A stretch of DNA of 64,000 nucleotides from an uncultured Eubacteriales bacterium (GTDB taxonomy: Bacteria > Bacillota > Clostridia > Oscillospirales > Acutalibacteraceae): assembly GCA_900316385.1 (NCBI GenBank), contig ONCP01000006.1, positions 62,001-126,000 of the forward strand, read 5' to 3'. Below, piece after piece: positions 9,077 through 16,150 of this stretch. Each line of letters opens with the position of its first letter. Position 1 is the first letter of the stretch. A program made the position numbers and the translations under genes. Below the pieces are notes generated by a model. That model was not told the DNA's origin. It worked only from the letters and a program-made list of their open reading frames with translations, and made no database searches.

Positions 9077-9985
9077 TTATTTTGTCATTGAAGCGACCTC
9101 TGCCGCGAAGTCATCCTGACGCTTTTCAATTCCTTCGCCCTTCTCAAAGCGGGTGAATTCCTTGATTGTGATCGTGCCGCCGAGCGACTTTGCTACGGAA
9201 TCAACGTACTGCTTAACGGTCTGCTTGTTGTCCTTAACGAATTCCTGGTCAACGAGGCAGTTCTCCTTGTAGTACTTGTTGATCTTGCCCATAACGATCT
9301 TGTCGGCGATAGCCTCGGGCTTGCCTGAGTTGATAACCTCAGCCTTCATGATCTCTTTCTCATGCTCGATAACCTCAGCGGGTACGTCGTTGCGGTTGAG
9401 ATACTGTGTGCCGAGAGCGGCGATCTGCATGGCAACATCCTTGCCTGCCGTAACGAACTCGGGCTTGTCGGCAACGTCTGTGTCAAAGTTTACAAGTACG
9501 CCGATCTTACCGCCTGCGTGTACGTAAGAAACGCAGTTGCCCTCGTAGCGAACAAAGCGGCGGATCTTGATATTCTCGCCGATGACCTGGATCTTCTCGG
9601 TGAGAAGCTGGTCAACAGTCATCTCGGTGCCGACAGCGTTGCATGCCATAAGAGCGTCGACGTCAGCGGGAGCGTTCTCGATGATAGTCTTTGCTACTGT
9701 CTCAACAAAAGCCATAAAGTCAGCGTTCTTGGCAACGAAGTCTGTCTCGGCGTTGACCTCAACAACTACGCCCTTCTTGTTGTCATCGGAGGTTGTGGCG
9801 AAAGCTACGCCCTCCGCGGCAATTCTGGAAGCCTTCTTGGCAACCTTGGCGAGGCCCTGCTCACGAAGGATGTCAACAGCCTTGTCCATATCGCCGTCAG
9901 CCTCAACAAGAGCCTTTTTGCAGTCCATCATACCGCAGCCTGTCTTTTCTCTTAAAGCCTTAACGTCCTGAGCCGTAAAATTCAT
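9077..9985 (-). CDS. tsf: Translation elongation factor Ts
   Basis: Nucleotide exchange factor for EF-Tu. The product is 302 residues with an N-terminal UBA-like domain (ALREKTGCGMMDCKKAL near residue 10) and the signature EVNAETDFVAKN that contacts EF-Tu. It lies 30 bases after rpsB and ends at a strong terminator, so the two form a compact operon. Confidence 0.97.
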   Translation of the reverse strand: MNFTAQDVKALREKTGCGMMDCKKALVEADGDMDKAVDILREQGLAKVAKKASRIAAEGVAFATTSDDNKKGVVVEVNAETDFVAKNADFMAFVETVAKTIIENAPADVDALMACNAVGTEMTVDQLLTEKIQVIGENIKIRRFVRYEGNCVSYVHAGGKIGVLVNFDTDVADKPEFVTAGKDVAMQIAALGTQYLNRNDVPAEVIEHEKEIMKAEVINSGKPEAIADKIVMGKINKYYKENCLVDQEFVKDNKQTVKQYVDSVAKSLGGTITIKEFTRFEKGEGIEKRQDDFAAEVASMTK

Positions 9986-10015
9986 TTTATGTCAATCCTT
10001 TCGATAATTAGTAAA

Positions 10016-10753
10016 TTATTCTTCCACGGAAGCTTCCTCAGCCTCGTTGTCACGGGCTGCAGCGCCCATCTGACCCTCTCTGCCCTCGATCAGCGCGTCA
10101 GCCATTGCGCCTGCGATAAGCTTAACGGCACGGATAGCGTCGTCGTTACCGGGGATAACGAGATCGATCTCGTCAGGGTCACAGTTTGTATCTACGATAG
10201 CTACTACGGGGATACCGAGCTTTTTGGCCTCGGCTACGGCGATCTTCTCTTTTCTCGGGTCTACGATAAAGAGCGCGCCGGGCATCTCGGTCATATCCTT
10301 GATACCGCCCATAAATTTCTCGAGCTTCTCGATCTCTAAGTTGAGCTTGATGACCTCTTTCTTGGGAAGAAGATCGAAGGTACCGTCCTCCTGCATAGCT
10401 CTGAGCTGCTTAAGACGAGCGATTCTCTTGCGGATAGTCGAGAAGTTTGTGAGCATACCGCCGAGCCATCTGGCGTTTACATAGTAAGCGCCCGCTCTCT
10501 CAGCCTCTTCCTTGATGGAATCCTGAGCCTGCTTCTTTGTGCCTACGAAAAGCACGTTCTTGCCGTCCATGGCAAGTTCCTTAACGAAGTTGTAAGCCTC
10601 GTCGAGCTTCTTAACGGTCTTCTGAAGATCGATGATGTAGATACCGTTACGCTCGGTGAAGATGTACTCCGCCATTTTGGGGTTCCAGCGTCTTGTCTGG
10701 TGTCCGAAATGAACGCCTGCCTCAAGAAGCTGTTTCATTGATACTGCTGCCAT
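10016..10753 (-). CDS. rpsB: 30S ribosomal protein S2
   Basis: Small-subunit ribosomal protein. The product is 245 residues. Motifs include [15 protein letters not shown] at the N-terminus and the conserved [10 protein letters not shown] and [12 protein letters not shown] segments. The ribosome site AAGGAGG is eight bases before the ATG. The acidic C-terminus is normal for Firmicutes. It is transcribed from a near-consensus promoter through a structured leader and is followed by tsf. Confidence 0.97.
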   Translation of the reverse strand: MAAVSMKQLLEAGVHFGHQTRRWNPKMAEYIFTERNGIYIIDLQKTVKKLDEAYNFVKELAMDGKNVLFVGTKKQAQDSIKEEAERAGAYYVNARWLGGMLTNFSTIRKRIARLKQLRAMQEDGTFDLLPKKEVIKLNLEIEKLEKFMGGIKDMTEMPGALFIVDPRKEKIAVAEAKKLGIPVVAIVDTNCDPDEIDLVIPGNDDAIRAVKLIAGAMADALIEGREGQMGAAARDNEAEEASVEE

Positions 10754-10780
10754 TGTTATTCCTCCTTAGGTTAAAACCTC

Positions 10781-10854
10781 CGTCCGACCTTGATTTTTAT
10801 CGGTTAAAAACGCGGGCAGTACCTCCCGCGGCACCTCACCGATAGATACGGACG
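10781..10854 (-). ncRNA. Structured rpsB leader with terminator-like hairpin
   Basis: The 5' UTR can form three nested helices on the minus strand. The outer CGTCCG/CGGACG pairs 10849-10854 with 10781-10786. The middle 7-bp TATCGGT/ACCGATA pairs 10838-10844 with 10798-10804. The inner CGCGGG/CCCGCG pairs 10825-10830 with 10811-10816, and five U's follow it directly. That inner hairpin looks like an intrinsic terminator inside the leader. This fits autoregulation by S2 or attenuation, but I do not recognise a named RNA family. Confidence 0.55.
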
Positions 10855-10870
10855 TGCGAAATGCCTATAT

Positions 10871-10898
10871 ATTATACCACAAATTTTTAAAAAAGCAA
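10871..10898 (-). promoter_or_regulatory. SigA promoter of rpsB-tsf
   Basis: On the minus strand TTGCTT is followed after 16 bases by a perfect TATAAT. Transcription would start near 10864, giving a leader of about 110 bases that contains the nested helices. Confidence 0.8.
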
Positions 10899-10979
10899 GA
10901 GTTTTTAACGGTAAACGGAAAGAAAAATGTAAATAAAAAACGCAAAAGTATTTATTTTACTTTTTCATTTAGTGTTTAC

Positions 10980-11505
10980 TCGGCAAGCGCGCAGGTCAGC
11001 GGGAAACCGCATTTCTGACAGAGGCACACTGAGTGCGCCCGCGTTAGTGGGACAACGGACTTCTGACAGAGGCACACTGAGCCAGACGCGGAAAAATAAA
11101 AAAGATGAGCTTATCCTCCAGAAGCAAGTCGGTGAGTGCACCCACAAAAGTGGGACAACGGACTTCTGACAGAGCCGCACTGAGCCAGACGCGGAAAAAT
11201 AAAAAAGATGAGCTTATCCTCCAGAAGCAAGTCGGTGAGTGCACCCACAAAAGTGGGACAACGGACTTCTGACATAGCCGCACTGAGTGCGACGCAGAAA
11301 AATAAAAAGATGAACTTATCCTCCAGAAGCAAGTCGGTGAGTGCACCCACAAAAGTGGGACAACGGACTTCTGACAGAGCCGCACTGAGCCAGACGCAGA
11401 AAAATAAAAAGATGAGCTTATCCTCCAGAAGCAAGTCGGTGAGTGCACCCACAAAAGTGGGACAACGGACTTCTGACAGAGGCACACTGAGCCAGACGCG
11501 GACAT
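10980..11505. repeat. Tandem array 1 of ~102-bp intergenic repeats (about five and a half units)
   Basis: Direct repeats with a period of 102-103 bases; the string TTATCCTCC recurs at 11111, 11214, 11316 and 11418. Each unit has a small hairpin CCCAC-AAAA-GTGGG, then GACAACGGACTTCTGACA, a GCACTGAG segment, an A-rich stretch GGAAAAATAAAAA, and GATGAGCTTATCC. The lowest-coordinate unit is a variant (CAGGTCAGCGGGAAACCGCATTTCTGAC). The array fills the gap between the rpsB promoter and the terminator of the next gene. Apparent reading frames through it simply follow the repeat. Confidence 0.95.
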
Positions 11506-11510
11506 AATAA

Positions 11511-11536
11511 AAAACTCCCGATAAATCGGGAGCTTT
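11511..11536 (-). terminator. Terminator of the SleB-like gene
   Basis: Stem CTCCCGAT/ATCGGGAG with a two-base AA loop at 11515-11532. On the minus strand it is preceded by an A-run and followed by TTTT, so it is nearly symmetric and could stop transcription in both directions. It abuts the stop codon and repeat array 1. Confidence 0.85.
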
Positions 11537-11537
11537 T

Positions 11538-12371
11538 TTACCACTGGTCAAAGAATCTTACGTTTTCGCAGGATGTGATGAAGTTCTGGCTCTCATGCCA
11601 TGCGTCATCAACCATATCCTCGGCATAGAAATAAAGGATCCTGTGCTGAACGGCGTAGCCGTCGCAGTCAAAGATATAGGAAACCGCGTTTATAACGTCC
11701 TCGTTGGGCTCGTTGTCCGCGGAAGCGTCGTACTGATAGGACGCCATGATCTCCTCAACGGAGGTAGTTCCCGAAAGAACCATACTGTCTCTGATCGCCT
11801 GAGCTACCAGAGCGGCTCCATTGTAGCCTAAGGTACCTGCCTCGCCCATTACAAGACCCTCAAGGAGAGTTCTGTCATAGTCGGAAATCTCAACATGAAC
11901 GGGAGCGTAGTCGGTATCGACGTTCGCTGTGGAAACAAGTCCGTAGCTCTTTTCTACTTCTAAATCTGTTTCGGGCTCTGTTTCCTCCGCCTCTGTCTCG
12001 GTGGTTTCCTCTGTTGTTTCGGGCTCGGTCTCCTCAACTGCCTCGGTTTCCTCGACAGCCTCGGTCTCGGGCTCAGTCGCCTTTTCTTTCTTCTGCTCGG
12101 TCGCGGGGTCGGTTGCCTCGACCTTCTTTTCGGGAGCGATCACACTCCTGAACACATCGGAATCACCGATGCTGAAAGCGGAAAGCTTCTTACTGGTGAC
12201 CGCCTCAACGTTCTGAATAAGAGTTACGCTCGGGATCACCACAGCGGATAATACAACAAATGCGGTCGCGATCAATGAACCGAGCTTGGAAAACTTCTTA
12301 ACCTTGTTCTCGGGCTTCGCGCGCTTTAAGGTTGTATCGTTTTTTACATGCTTATAATTTGAACTTCTCAA
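11538..12371 (-). CDS. Membrane-anchored SleB-type cell wall hydrolase (Hydrolase_2 domain)
   Basis: A 277-residue protein with a lysine-rich cytoplasmic N-terminus, one membrane helix or uncleaved signal near residues 33-53, and a long Glu/Thr/Pro spacer near residues 80-140. The C-terminal domain of about 115 residues resembles the SleB/CwlJ lytic transglycosylase fold (DRTLLEGLVMGEAGTLGYNGAALVAQAI is split here as LLEGLVMGEAG plus ALVAQAIRDS). The family acts on peptidoglycan, often spore cortex. The glutamate in MGEAG would be catalytic. The start is TTG, with AGGAGG eight bases upstream. The spacer suggests the enzyme is held away from the membrane, in the wall. Confidence 0.75.
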   Translation of the reverse strand: MRSSNYKHVKNDTTLKRAKPENKVKKFSKLGSLIATAFVVLSAVVIPSVTLIQNVEAVTSKKLSAFSIGDSDVFRSVIAPEKKVEATDPATEQKKEKATEPETEAVEETEAVEETEPETTEETTETEAEETEPETDLEVEKSYGLVSTANVDTDYAPVHVEISDYDRTLLEGLVMGEAGTLGYNGAALVAQAIRDSMVLSGTTSVEEIMASYQYDASADNEPNEDVINAVSYIFDCDGYAVQHRILYFYAEDMVDDAWHESQNFITSCENVRFFDQW

Positions 12372-12463
12372 AATCTTTTCCTCCTATCGATTACGCTCTA
12401 AATCACTACGTATCTTTAGCAAGCAAATTATTTTCGTCAGTTCACACAAATTTCATTGACTGT

Positions 12464-12492
12464 ATTTAAACACATTTCACAAAAAAAATCAA
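12464..12492 (-). promoter_or_regulatory. Candidate SigA promoter of the SleB-like gene
   Basis: On the minus strand TTGATT is followed after 17 bases by TTAAAT. The leader would be about 85 bases. The remainder of the 12372-12633 gap is AT-rich and I see no gene in it. Confidence 0.45.
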
Positions 12493-12633
12493 GTCCGACC
12501 CCTCTGAAATCGGGTTACAAGCGTTACAAACTGTAATTTATAATTATTTTACAGAATAATACGTTGTGATATATGTACAAAAAATATCCTGTTCTTGAAA
12601 AACTAATTTTATATAGGCAGAAATACGGCTTTT

Positions 12634-12921
12634 TTAAAATTTCTTGAAAAACCTAGGTTTTTTGCGCTTTTTCGGGCGAAATTCGCCCTCTGAACCGACA
12701 AGGATCGCGTCCTCTCCGATGAGGTCGATCTGACTCCACGGGATAATGCAGTCGTCGCGTCTGCCGAGAAGCCCGAACAGCTTGAGCCTTCCGTAAATCA
12801 CCAGAGCGCAGATTTCCGCCGTGCGCGTATTGACCTCGAGATCGTCAACAAAACCGATCCTACACCCGTTTCTTGAGTTGATGACCTCCTTGCTGCGAAG
12901 CTCTGTCAAACTGCAATTCAT
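12634..12921 (-). CDS. ylmC: YlmC/YmxH family PRC-barrel protein
   Basis: A 95-residue PRC-barrel protein of the YlmC/YmxH sporulation-associated family. The motif LRSKEVINSRNGCRIGFVDD near the N-terminus and IPWSQIDLIGEDAILV are typical. Its molecular role is not settled. The basic tail (RPKKRKKPRFFKKF) may bind nucleic acid or phospholipid. The ATG at 12919-12921 has AAAGGAG six to eight bases upstream; a longer reading frame from 12945 would bury that site. In Bacillus the homologue lies beside sigE/sigG, and here it lies about 1.3 kb from spoIIGA-sigE. Confidence 0.85.
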   Translation of the reverse strand: MNCSLTELRSKEVINSRNGCRIGFVDDLEVNTRTAEICALVIYGRLKLFGLLGRRDDCIIPWSQIDLIGEDAILVGSEGEFRPKKRKKPRFFKKF

Positions 12922-12938
12922 AAAAATCGCTCCTTTTA

Positions 12939-12967
12939 TTGACATTTAATTACCTATTTATTATAAT
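12939..12967 (+). promoter_or_regulatory. Full-consensus SigA promoter of degV
   Basis: TTGACA, exactly 17 bases, then TATAAT: a complete match to the vegetative consensus. It starts 18 bases from the divergent ylmC ATG, so its -35 box lies in the ylmC leader. Confidence 0.88.
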
Positions 12968-13007
12968 TATATGAAAGAATATTATTTTATATACACAGGA
13001 GGTTCGT

Positions 13008-13895
13008 ATGAGCAAGTACGGCGATTATGTTTTAGTAACGGATTCAACCTGCGATCTGCCCGACCGCTACGCCGAGGAGTTCGGTCTTGAGGTTTTGCCT
13101 ATGGTTTTCCTTATGGAGGAAAAGGCGTATAATCACTATCTTGACGCCAGAGAAATGAGCCTCAAGGAGTTTTACTCAAAGCTCAAATCAGGCGTTCGCT
13201 CACAAACAACCCAGATCGGATACAACACATATATCGAGTTTTTTGAAAGAATACTGAAAAAAGGCAAGGATATTGTTTACATAGCTTTCACCTCGGGTCT
13301 CAGCGGAACCTACAACACAAGCAAGATCGCGGCAAGAGATGTGCTCGAGAATTATCCCGACAGAAAAATCGACATCATCGATTCACGCTGCGCCAGCGCG
13401 GGTCAGGGAACACTGATGTACTATATCGGAAAGAAATATAAGAACGACAAGCCCTCCAGTGAGGATATCATCAAATTTGCCGAGAACGTTAAAATGCGCG
13501 TTTGTCACTGGTTCGTTGTAGACGACATCGACCAGCTCAAAAGAGGCGGAAGGATCTCCTCCGTTACCGCTACCTTTGCAAAGGCGCTCCAGATCAAGCC
13601 CGTGCTCAGCGTAGACAATGACGGAAAGCTTGTTAACGTCGGCAAGATCAGAGGCTCCAACAACGTTTATGATCTTCTTATCAAAATGCTTGAGCGTGAC
13701 GGCGACGAGATCGACCGTCAGACGGTGATCGTAGCTCACGCCGACAATATCGACGGAGCGAAGGAGCTCAAGAAACGCGTCAAGGGCTTGGTCAAGAATG
13801 TCCATATTTTCGATATCGGCCCCGTCATCGGAACTCACGTCGGCTCGGGAATGCTGGCGCTGTGCTTCCTCGGAACCAGAAAAACGGAAATGTGA
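13008..13895 (+). CDS. DegV family fatty-acid-binding protein
   Basis: A 295-residue DegV-fold protein. Family members bind fatty acids and act as FakB-type partners of fatty acid kinase. Motifs: VLVTDSTCDLP at residues 8-18, FTSGLSGTYNTS near residue 95, IDSRCASAGQG near residue 125, and a glycine-rich C-terminus (GPVIGTHVGSGML). AGGAGG lies six bases before the ATG. It is the only plus-strand gene in its immediate neighbourhood and has its own consensus promoter. No FakA gene is in the window. Confidence 0.9.
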   Translation: MSKYGDYVLVTDSTCDLPDRYAEEFGLEVLPMVFLMEEKAYNHYLDAREMSLKEFYSKLKSGVRSQTTQIGYNTYIEFFERILKKGKDIVYIAFTSGLSGTYNTSKIAARDVLENYPDRKIDIIDSRCASAGQGTLMYYIGKKYKNDKPSSEDIIKFAENVKMRVCHWFVVDDIDQLKRGGRISSVTATFAKALQIKPVLSVDNDGKLVNVGKIRGSNNVYDLLIKMLERDGDEIDRQTVIVAHADNIDGAKELKKRVKGLVKNVHIFDIGPVIGTHVGSGMLALCFLGTRKTEM

Positions 13896-13900
13896 TTTTT

Positions 13901-14068
13901 TCACCCTCCGATCTCAAGCTTGTTAAGCTTGTCCTCGGTATATTTCATTGCCTTGTCGGCAAAATCATTTATAATCTCCACAGCGGAGCGTTCGCCTTTT
14001 TCGGGCTTGCGCTCCGCTTCTGTTTTTGCCGCCTTATAAATCATTTCCACTGTCTTGTCTATGTCCAT
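13901..14068 (-). CDS. Small hypothetical protein, 55 residues
   Basis: A short reading frame, ATG at 14066-14068 to TGA at 13901-13903, with AGGTGAG just upstream. The product is charged and probably helical (starts MDIDKTVEMIYKAA, ends EDKLNKLEIGG), with no membrane segment. It begins nine bases after the stop of the 27-residue membrane peptide, so the two are likely cotranscribed, divergent from spoIIGA and convergent with degV (five bases apart). I do not recognise the family. Confidence 0.6.
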   Translation of the reverse strand: MDIDKTVEMIYKAAKTEAERKPEKGERSAVEIINDFADKAMKYTEDKLNKLEIGG

Positions 14069-14076
14069 AAGCTCAC

Positions 14077-14160
14077 CTAATTAAAATAATTGATCATCGC
14101 CATTGTACCTGCTCCGATAAACATACCTATAAAAACACCTGTTATTACACTAAAAAACAT
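14077..14160 (-). CDS. 27-residue single-pass membrane micropeptide
   Basis: ATG at 14158-14160 to TAG at 14077-14079, with GGGGGAG six bases upstream. The product, MFFSVITGVFIGMFIGAG then TMAMINYFN, is almost entirely one glycine-patterned membrane helix. It loosely resembles the short Clostridia proteins of the DUF3789 type, though the peptide is too small to be sure. It is transcribed away from spoIIGA, from the same intergenic region as the Spo0A-type promoter. Confidence 0.55.
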   Translation of the reverse strand: MFFSVITGVFIGMFIGAGTMAMINYFN

Positions 14161-14175
14161 TTTACTCTCCCCCGT

Positions 14176-14209
14176 TTTGACAGAGTTTTGATTATCCGAA
14201 TGGGATAAT
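14176..14209 (+). promoter_or_regulatory. Spo0A-type promoter of spoIIGA-sigE
   Basis: A perfect TTGACA at 14177-14182 and GATAAT at 14204-14209 are 21 bases apart, too far for normal SigA. B. subtilis spoIIG likewise has an over-long spacer and needs Spo0A~P. TTTGACAGA at 14176-14184 matches eight of nine positions of the reverse 0A box TTYGACAAA and overlaps the -35. A 7-bp inverted repeat (ATTATCC/GGATAAT, 14191-14209) includes the -10. Confidence 0.68.
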
Positions 14210-14249
14210 ATGTACGAGGAAAAAGAAATAGTTAATCGGGTGGGCTCTG

Positions 14250-15047
14250 TTGATCGTTTATCTTGATGTGCTGATTATTATTAATATTTTTGAGGATTTT
14301 CTGCTTTTGCTCGCTGTAAAAAGAATACTGAGGCTCAACGCGCGCTATCACAGACTTCTGTTGGGAGCAGTCTCGGGCGGAGCTCTGAGCGTAATATCGC
14401 TTTGGAACGTCGGATTTTTTATCGGCTTGTTCGTAAAAATCCTTTGCGCCTGCGCCCTTACGCTTATCAGCTTCGGCTACAAAAGCAGAACGCTTTTTCT
14501 GAAAACATCGGGAACTCTTTTTACTGTGACTTTTCTGCTGAGCGGAGCACTGATTTGCTTTTGGCTTGCGCTGAGACCGAACGGAATGGCGGTGATCAAC
14601 GATGTCGTTTACTTTGATATCGCTCCGATACCGCTTATTATTCTTACCCTGATCGTGTATTTTATTCTGCTTTTATACCGAAGACTGTTCAAAAACCACG
14701 CAGGCTCGGGCTTGGTTCATAACATTATCATTCTTTACGAGAACAATAATGTTGAGGTAAAGTGCAAATCCGACAGCGGGCTGACGGCAAAGGAGCCTTT
14801 CTCAGGTGACAGCGTTATCGTGGTCGAGCGCTCCAGACTCGGCTTTGAGCCGAATGGTCAAAAGCTGAGAGCGGTTCCGTTTCAAAGTCTCGGAGGAAAC
14901 GGGATCATCCCTGCGTTCAGACCTGAAAAGGTCACGATCGACGGAAAGGAGCTTGCGAGCGAGGTTTACGTAGGACTGAGCGAGGGTCTGTTTAAAACGG
15001 AAATATCGGGGATCATACCCGAAACGATATTGGGAGAGGTAATATGA
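14250..15047 (+). CDS. spoIIGA: Sigma-E processing peptidase SpoIIGA
   Basis: Membrane aspartic protease that activates pro-SigE in the mother cell after a signal from the forespore. The product is 265 residues. Five hydrophobic helices fill the first 150 residues. A soluble C-terminal protease half follows, with the aspartic motif [14 protein letters not shown] near residue 174. The start is TTG, with [12 protein letters not shown] typical of the family. The stop overlaps the sigE ATG by four bases, the usual coupling of protease and substrate. Confidence 0.95.
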   Translation: MIVYLDVLIIINIFEDFLLLLAVKRILRLNARYHRLLLGAVSGGALSVISLWNVGFFIGLFVKILCACALTLISFGYKSRTLFLKTSGTLFTVTFLLSGALICFWLALRPNGMAVINDVVYFDIAPIPLIILTLIVYFILLLYRRLFKNHAGSGLVHNIIILYENNNVEVKCKSDSGLTAKEPFSGDSVIVVERSRLGFEPNGQKLRAVPFQSLGGNGIIPAFRPEKVTIDGKELASEVYVGLSEGLFKTEISGIIPETILGEVI

Positions 15048-15742
15048 AGATTCAAATGCTGAAACGGCTTTTTATGAGGCTGTTCGTAACCGACGACGAA
15101 ATTTTTTATATAAACGGAAGCGAAACACTGCCTCCGCCTCTGAGCAAGGCTGAGGAGCAGAGTGTGGTCGAAAAGCTCAAAAACGGCGACAGCACGGGCA
15201 AGGACGAGCTTATAGTACATAATCTCAGGCTTGTGGTTTACATCGCGAAACGATTTGAAAGCGCGGGGGCAAACCTCGAGGATCTTATCTCGATCGGCAC
15301 GATAGGACTTATCAAGGCGGTGAACACCTTTAAGCCCGACAAAAACATTAAGCTGGCGACTTACGCCTCGCGTTGTATCGAGAATGAAATACTGATGTTC
15401 CTGCGAAAAAGCTCACAGCTAAAAAACGAGGTCAGCATTGACGAGCCGCTTAACACGGACTGGGACGGCAACGAGCTTTTGCTGTGCGACGTGCTCGGCT
15501 CCGAGCCTGATGTGATCAACCGCGACCTCGAATACGAGCTTGAATGCACACAGCTGCTTACAGCCGTTAAGAAGCTTTCCGATCGCGAAAGACTGATAAT
15601 GGAGCTGAGATTCGGTCTGAACGGCAAAAAGGAACGAACTCAAAAGGAGGTTGCCGACAAGCTGGGTATCTCGCAGTCATACATATCAAGACTGGAAAAG
15701 AAAATAATAAAAAAGCTGAAAAAAGAGTTGGAAAAGATGTAG
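15044..15742 (+). CDS. sigE: RNA polymerase sporulation sigma factor SigE (pro-form)
   Basis: Mother-cell sigma factor, made with a short pro-peptide removed by SpoIIGA. The product is 232 residues. The first 25 or so form the hydrophobic/basic pro-region, followed by [14 protein letters not shown] as in other SigE proteins. Regions 2 ([25 protein letters not shown]) and 4 ([13 protein letters not shown] helix-turn-helix) are intact. No sigG follows; a terminator comes directly after the stop. Confidence 0.96.
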   Translation: MKIQMLKRLFMRLFVTDDEIFYINGSETLPPPLSKAEEQSVVEKLKNGDSTGKDELIVHNLRLVVYIAKRFESAGANLEDLISIGTIGLIKAVNTFKPDKNIKLATYASRCIENEILMFLRKSSQLKNEVSIDEPLNTDWDGNELLLCDVLGSEPDVINRDLEYELECTQLLTAVKKLSDRERLIMELRFGLNGKKERTQKEVADKLGISQSYISRLEKKIIKKLKKELEKM

Positions 15743-15746
15743 GAGC

Positions 15747-15796
15747 GAGGGCTCACCTTCGGTCGTAACCGCCGTTTGGGGAGCCCTCTGTTTTTT
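15747..15796 (+). terminator. Terminator of spoIIGA-sigE
   Basis: Stem GAGGGCTC/GAGCCCTC with a 26-base loop that may fold internally (CGGT/ACCG), followed by TGTTTTTT. It starts four bases after the sigE stop. The gap to 15876 holds nothing else I recognise. Confidence 0.82.
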
Positions 15797-15875
15797 GACG
15801 TTTTTTGGTCTTATGACAACGTCGGGAATTATATAAATGTTTTGAGCCGACAGGCGTGAATTGATCAGCGAACGA

Positions 15876-16079
15876 TTAATTATCACCTATCAAGCCGTCG
15901 CCGTCTGTAACGTCTCCGTCAGTGCTGTCCATCATATCGCTCACCTTATCGGAGACCGTTTCGGCGGCGTCGGTGGCGAGCTTGGCGCTCTGATCTACCG
16001 CTTCCTGTGTTTCGTTGCAGCCCGCAAAAGAGAGCAACGCAATTATTACCGCGAAAATCGCGGCGAAAAGCTTTTTCAA
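15876..16079 (-). CDS. Small lipoprotein, 67 residues
   Basis: A TTG start at 16077-16079 with AAGGAG eight bases upstream gives a clean lipoprotein signal: KK, a hydrophobic core, then FAGC at residues 18-21. The mature part is short, acidic and helical, ending in a repetitive D/G tail (TDGDVTDGDG). I do not recognise a family. It is convergent with sigE and preceded by the terminator of the MORN gene. Confidence 0.75.
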   Translation of the reverse strand: MKKLFAAIFAVIIALLSFAGCNETQEAVDQSAKLATDAAETVSDKVSDMMDSTDGDVTDGDGLIGDN

Positions 16080-16097
16080 TGTAATAACTCCTTCACA

Positions 16098-16128
16098 TAA
16101 AAAATTACCGTCCATACAGGACGGTAAT
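16098..16128 (-). terminator. Terminator of the MORN-repeat gene
   Basis: Perfect 10-bp stem ATTACCGTCC/GGACGGTAAT with a five-base loop at 16104-16128, followed on the minus strand by TTTTTT. Confidence 0.9.
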
Positions 16129-16150
16129 AGTGTTTGCAATTATAAAAAAA

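Noticed and set aside
10980-11505. Array 1 as a CRISPR array
   Set aside because: Period is about 102 bases and the whole unit is repeated; there are no variable spacers and no cas genes in the window.
11044-11551. Open reading frames of 146 and 166 residues through repeat array 1 on the minus strand, with repeated CQKSVVPLLWVHSPTC motifs
   Set aside because: Three frames are open in parallel only because the unit length keeps stops out. The peptides just mirror the DNA repeat, have no ribosome site logic and change frame between units.
12640-12665. AAAAACCTAGGTTTTT palindrome near the ylmC end as a terminator
   Set aside because: It lies within the coding sequence, is weak AT-rich pairing with no usable loop and no U-run after a GC stem.
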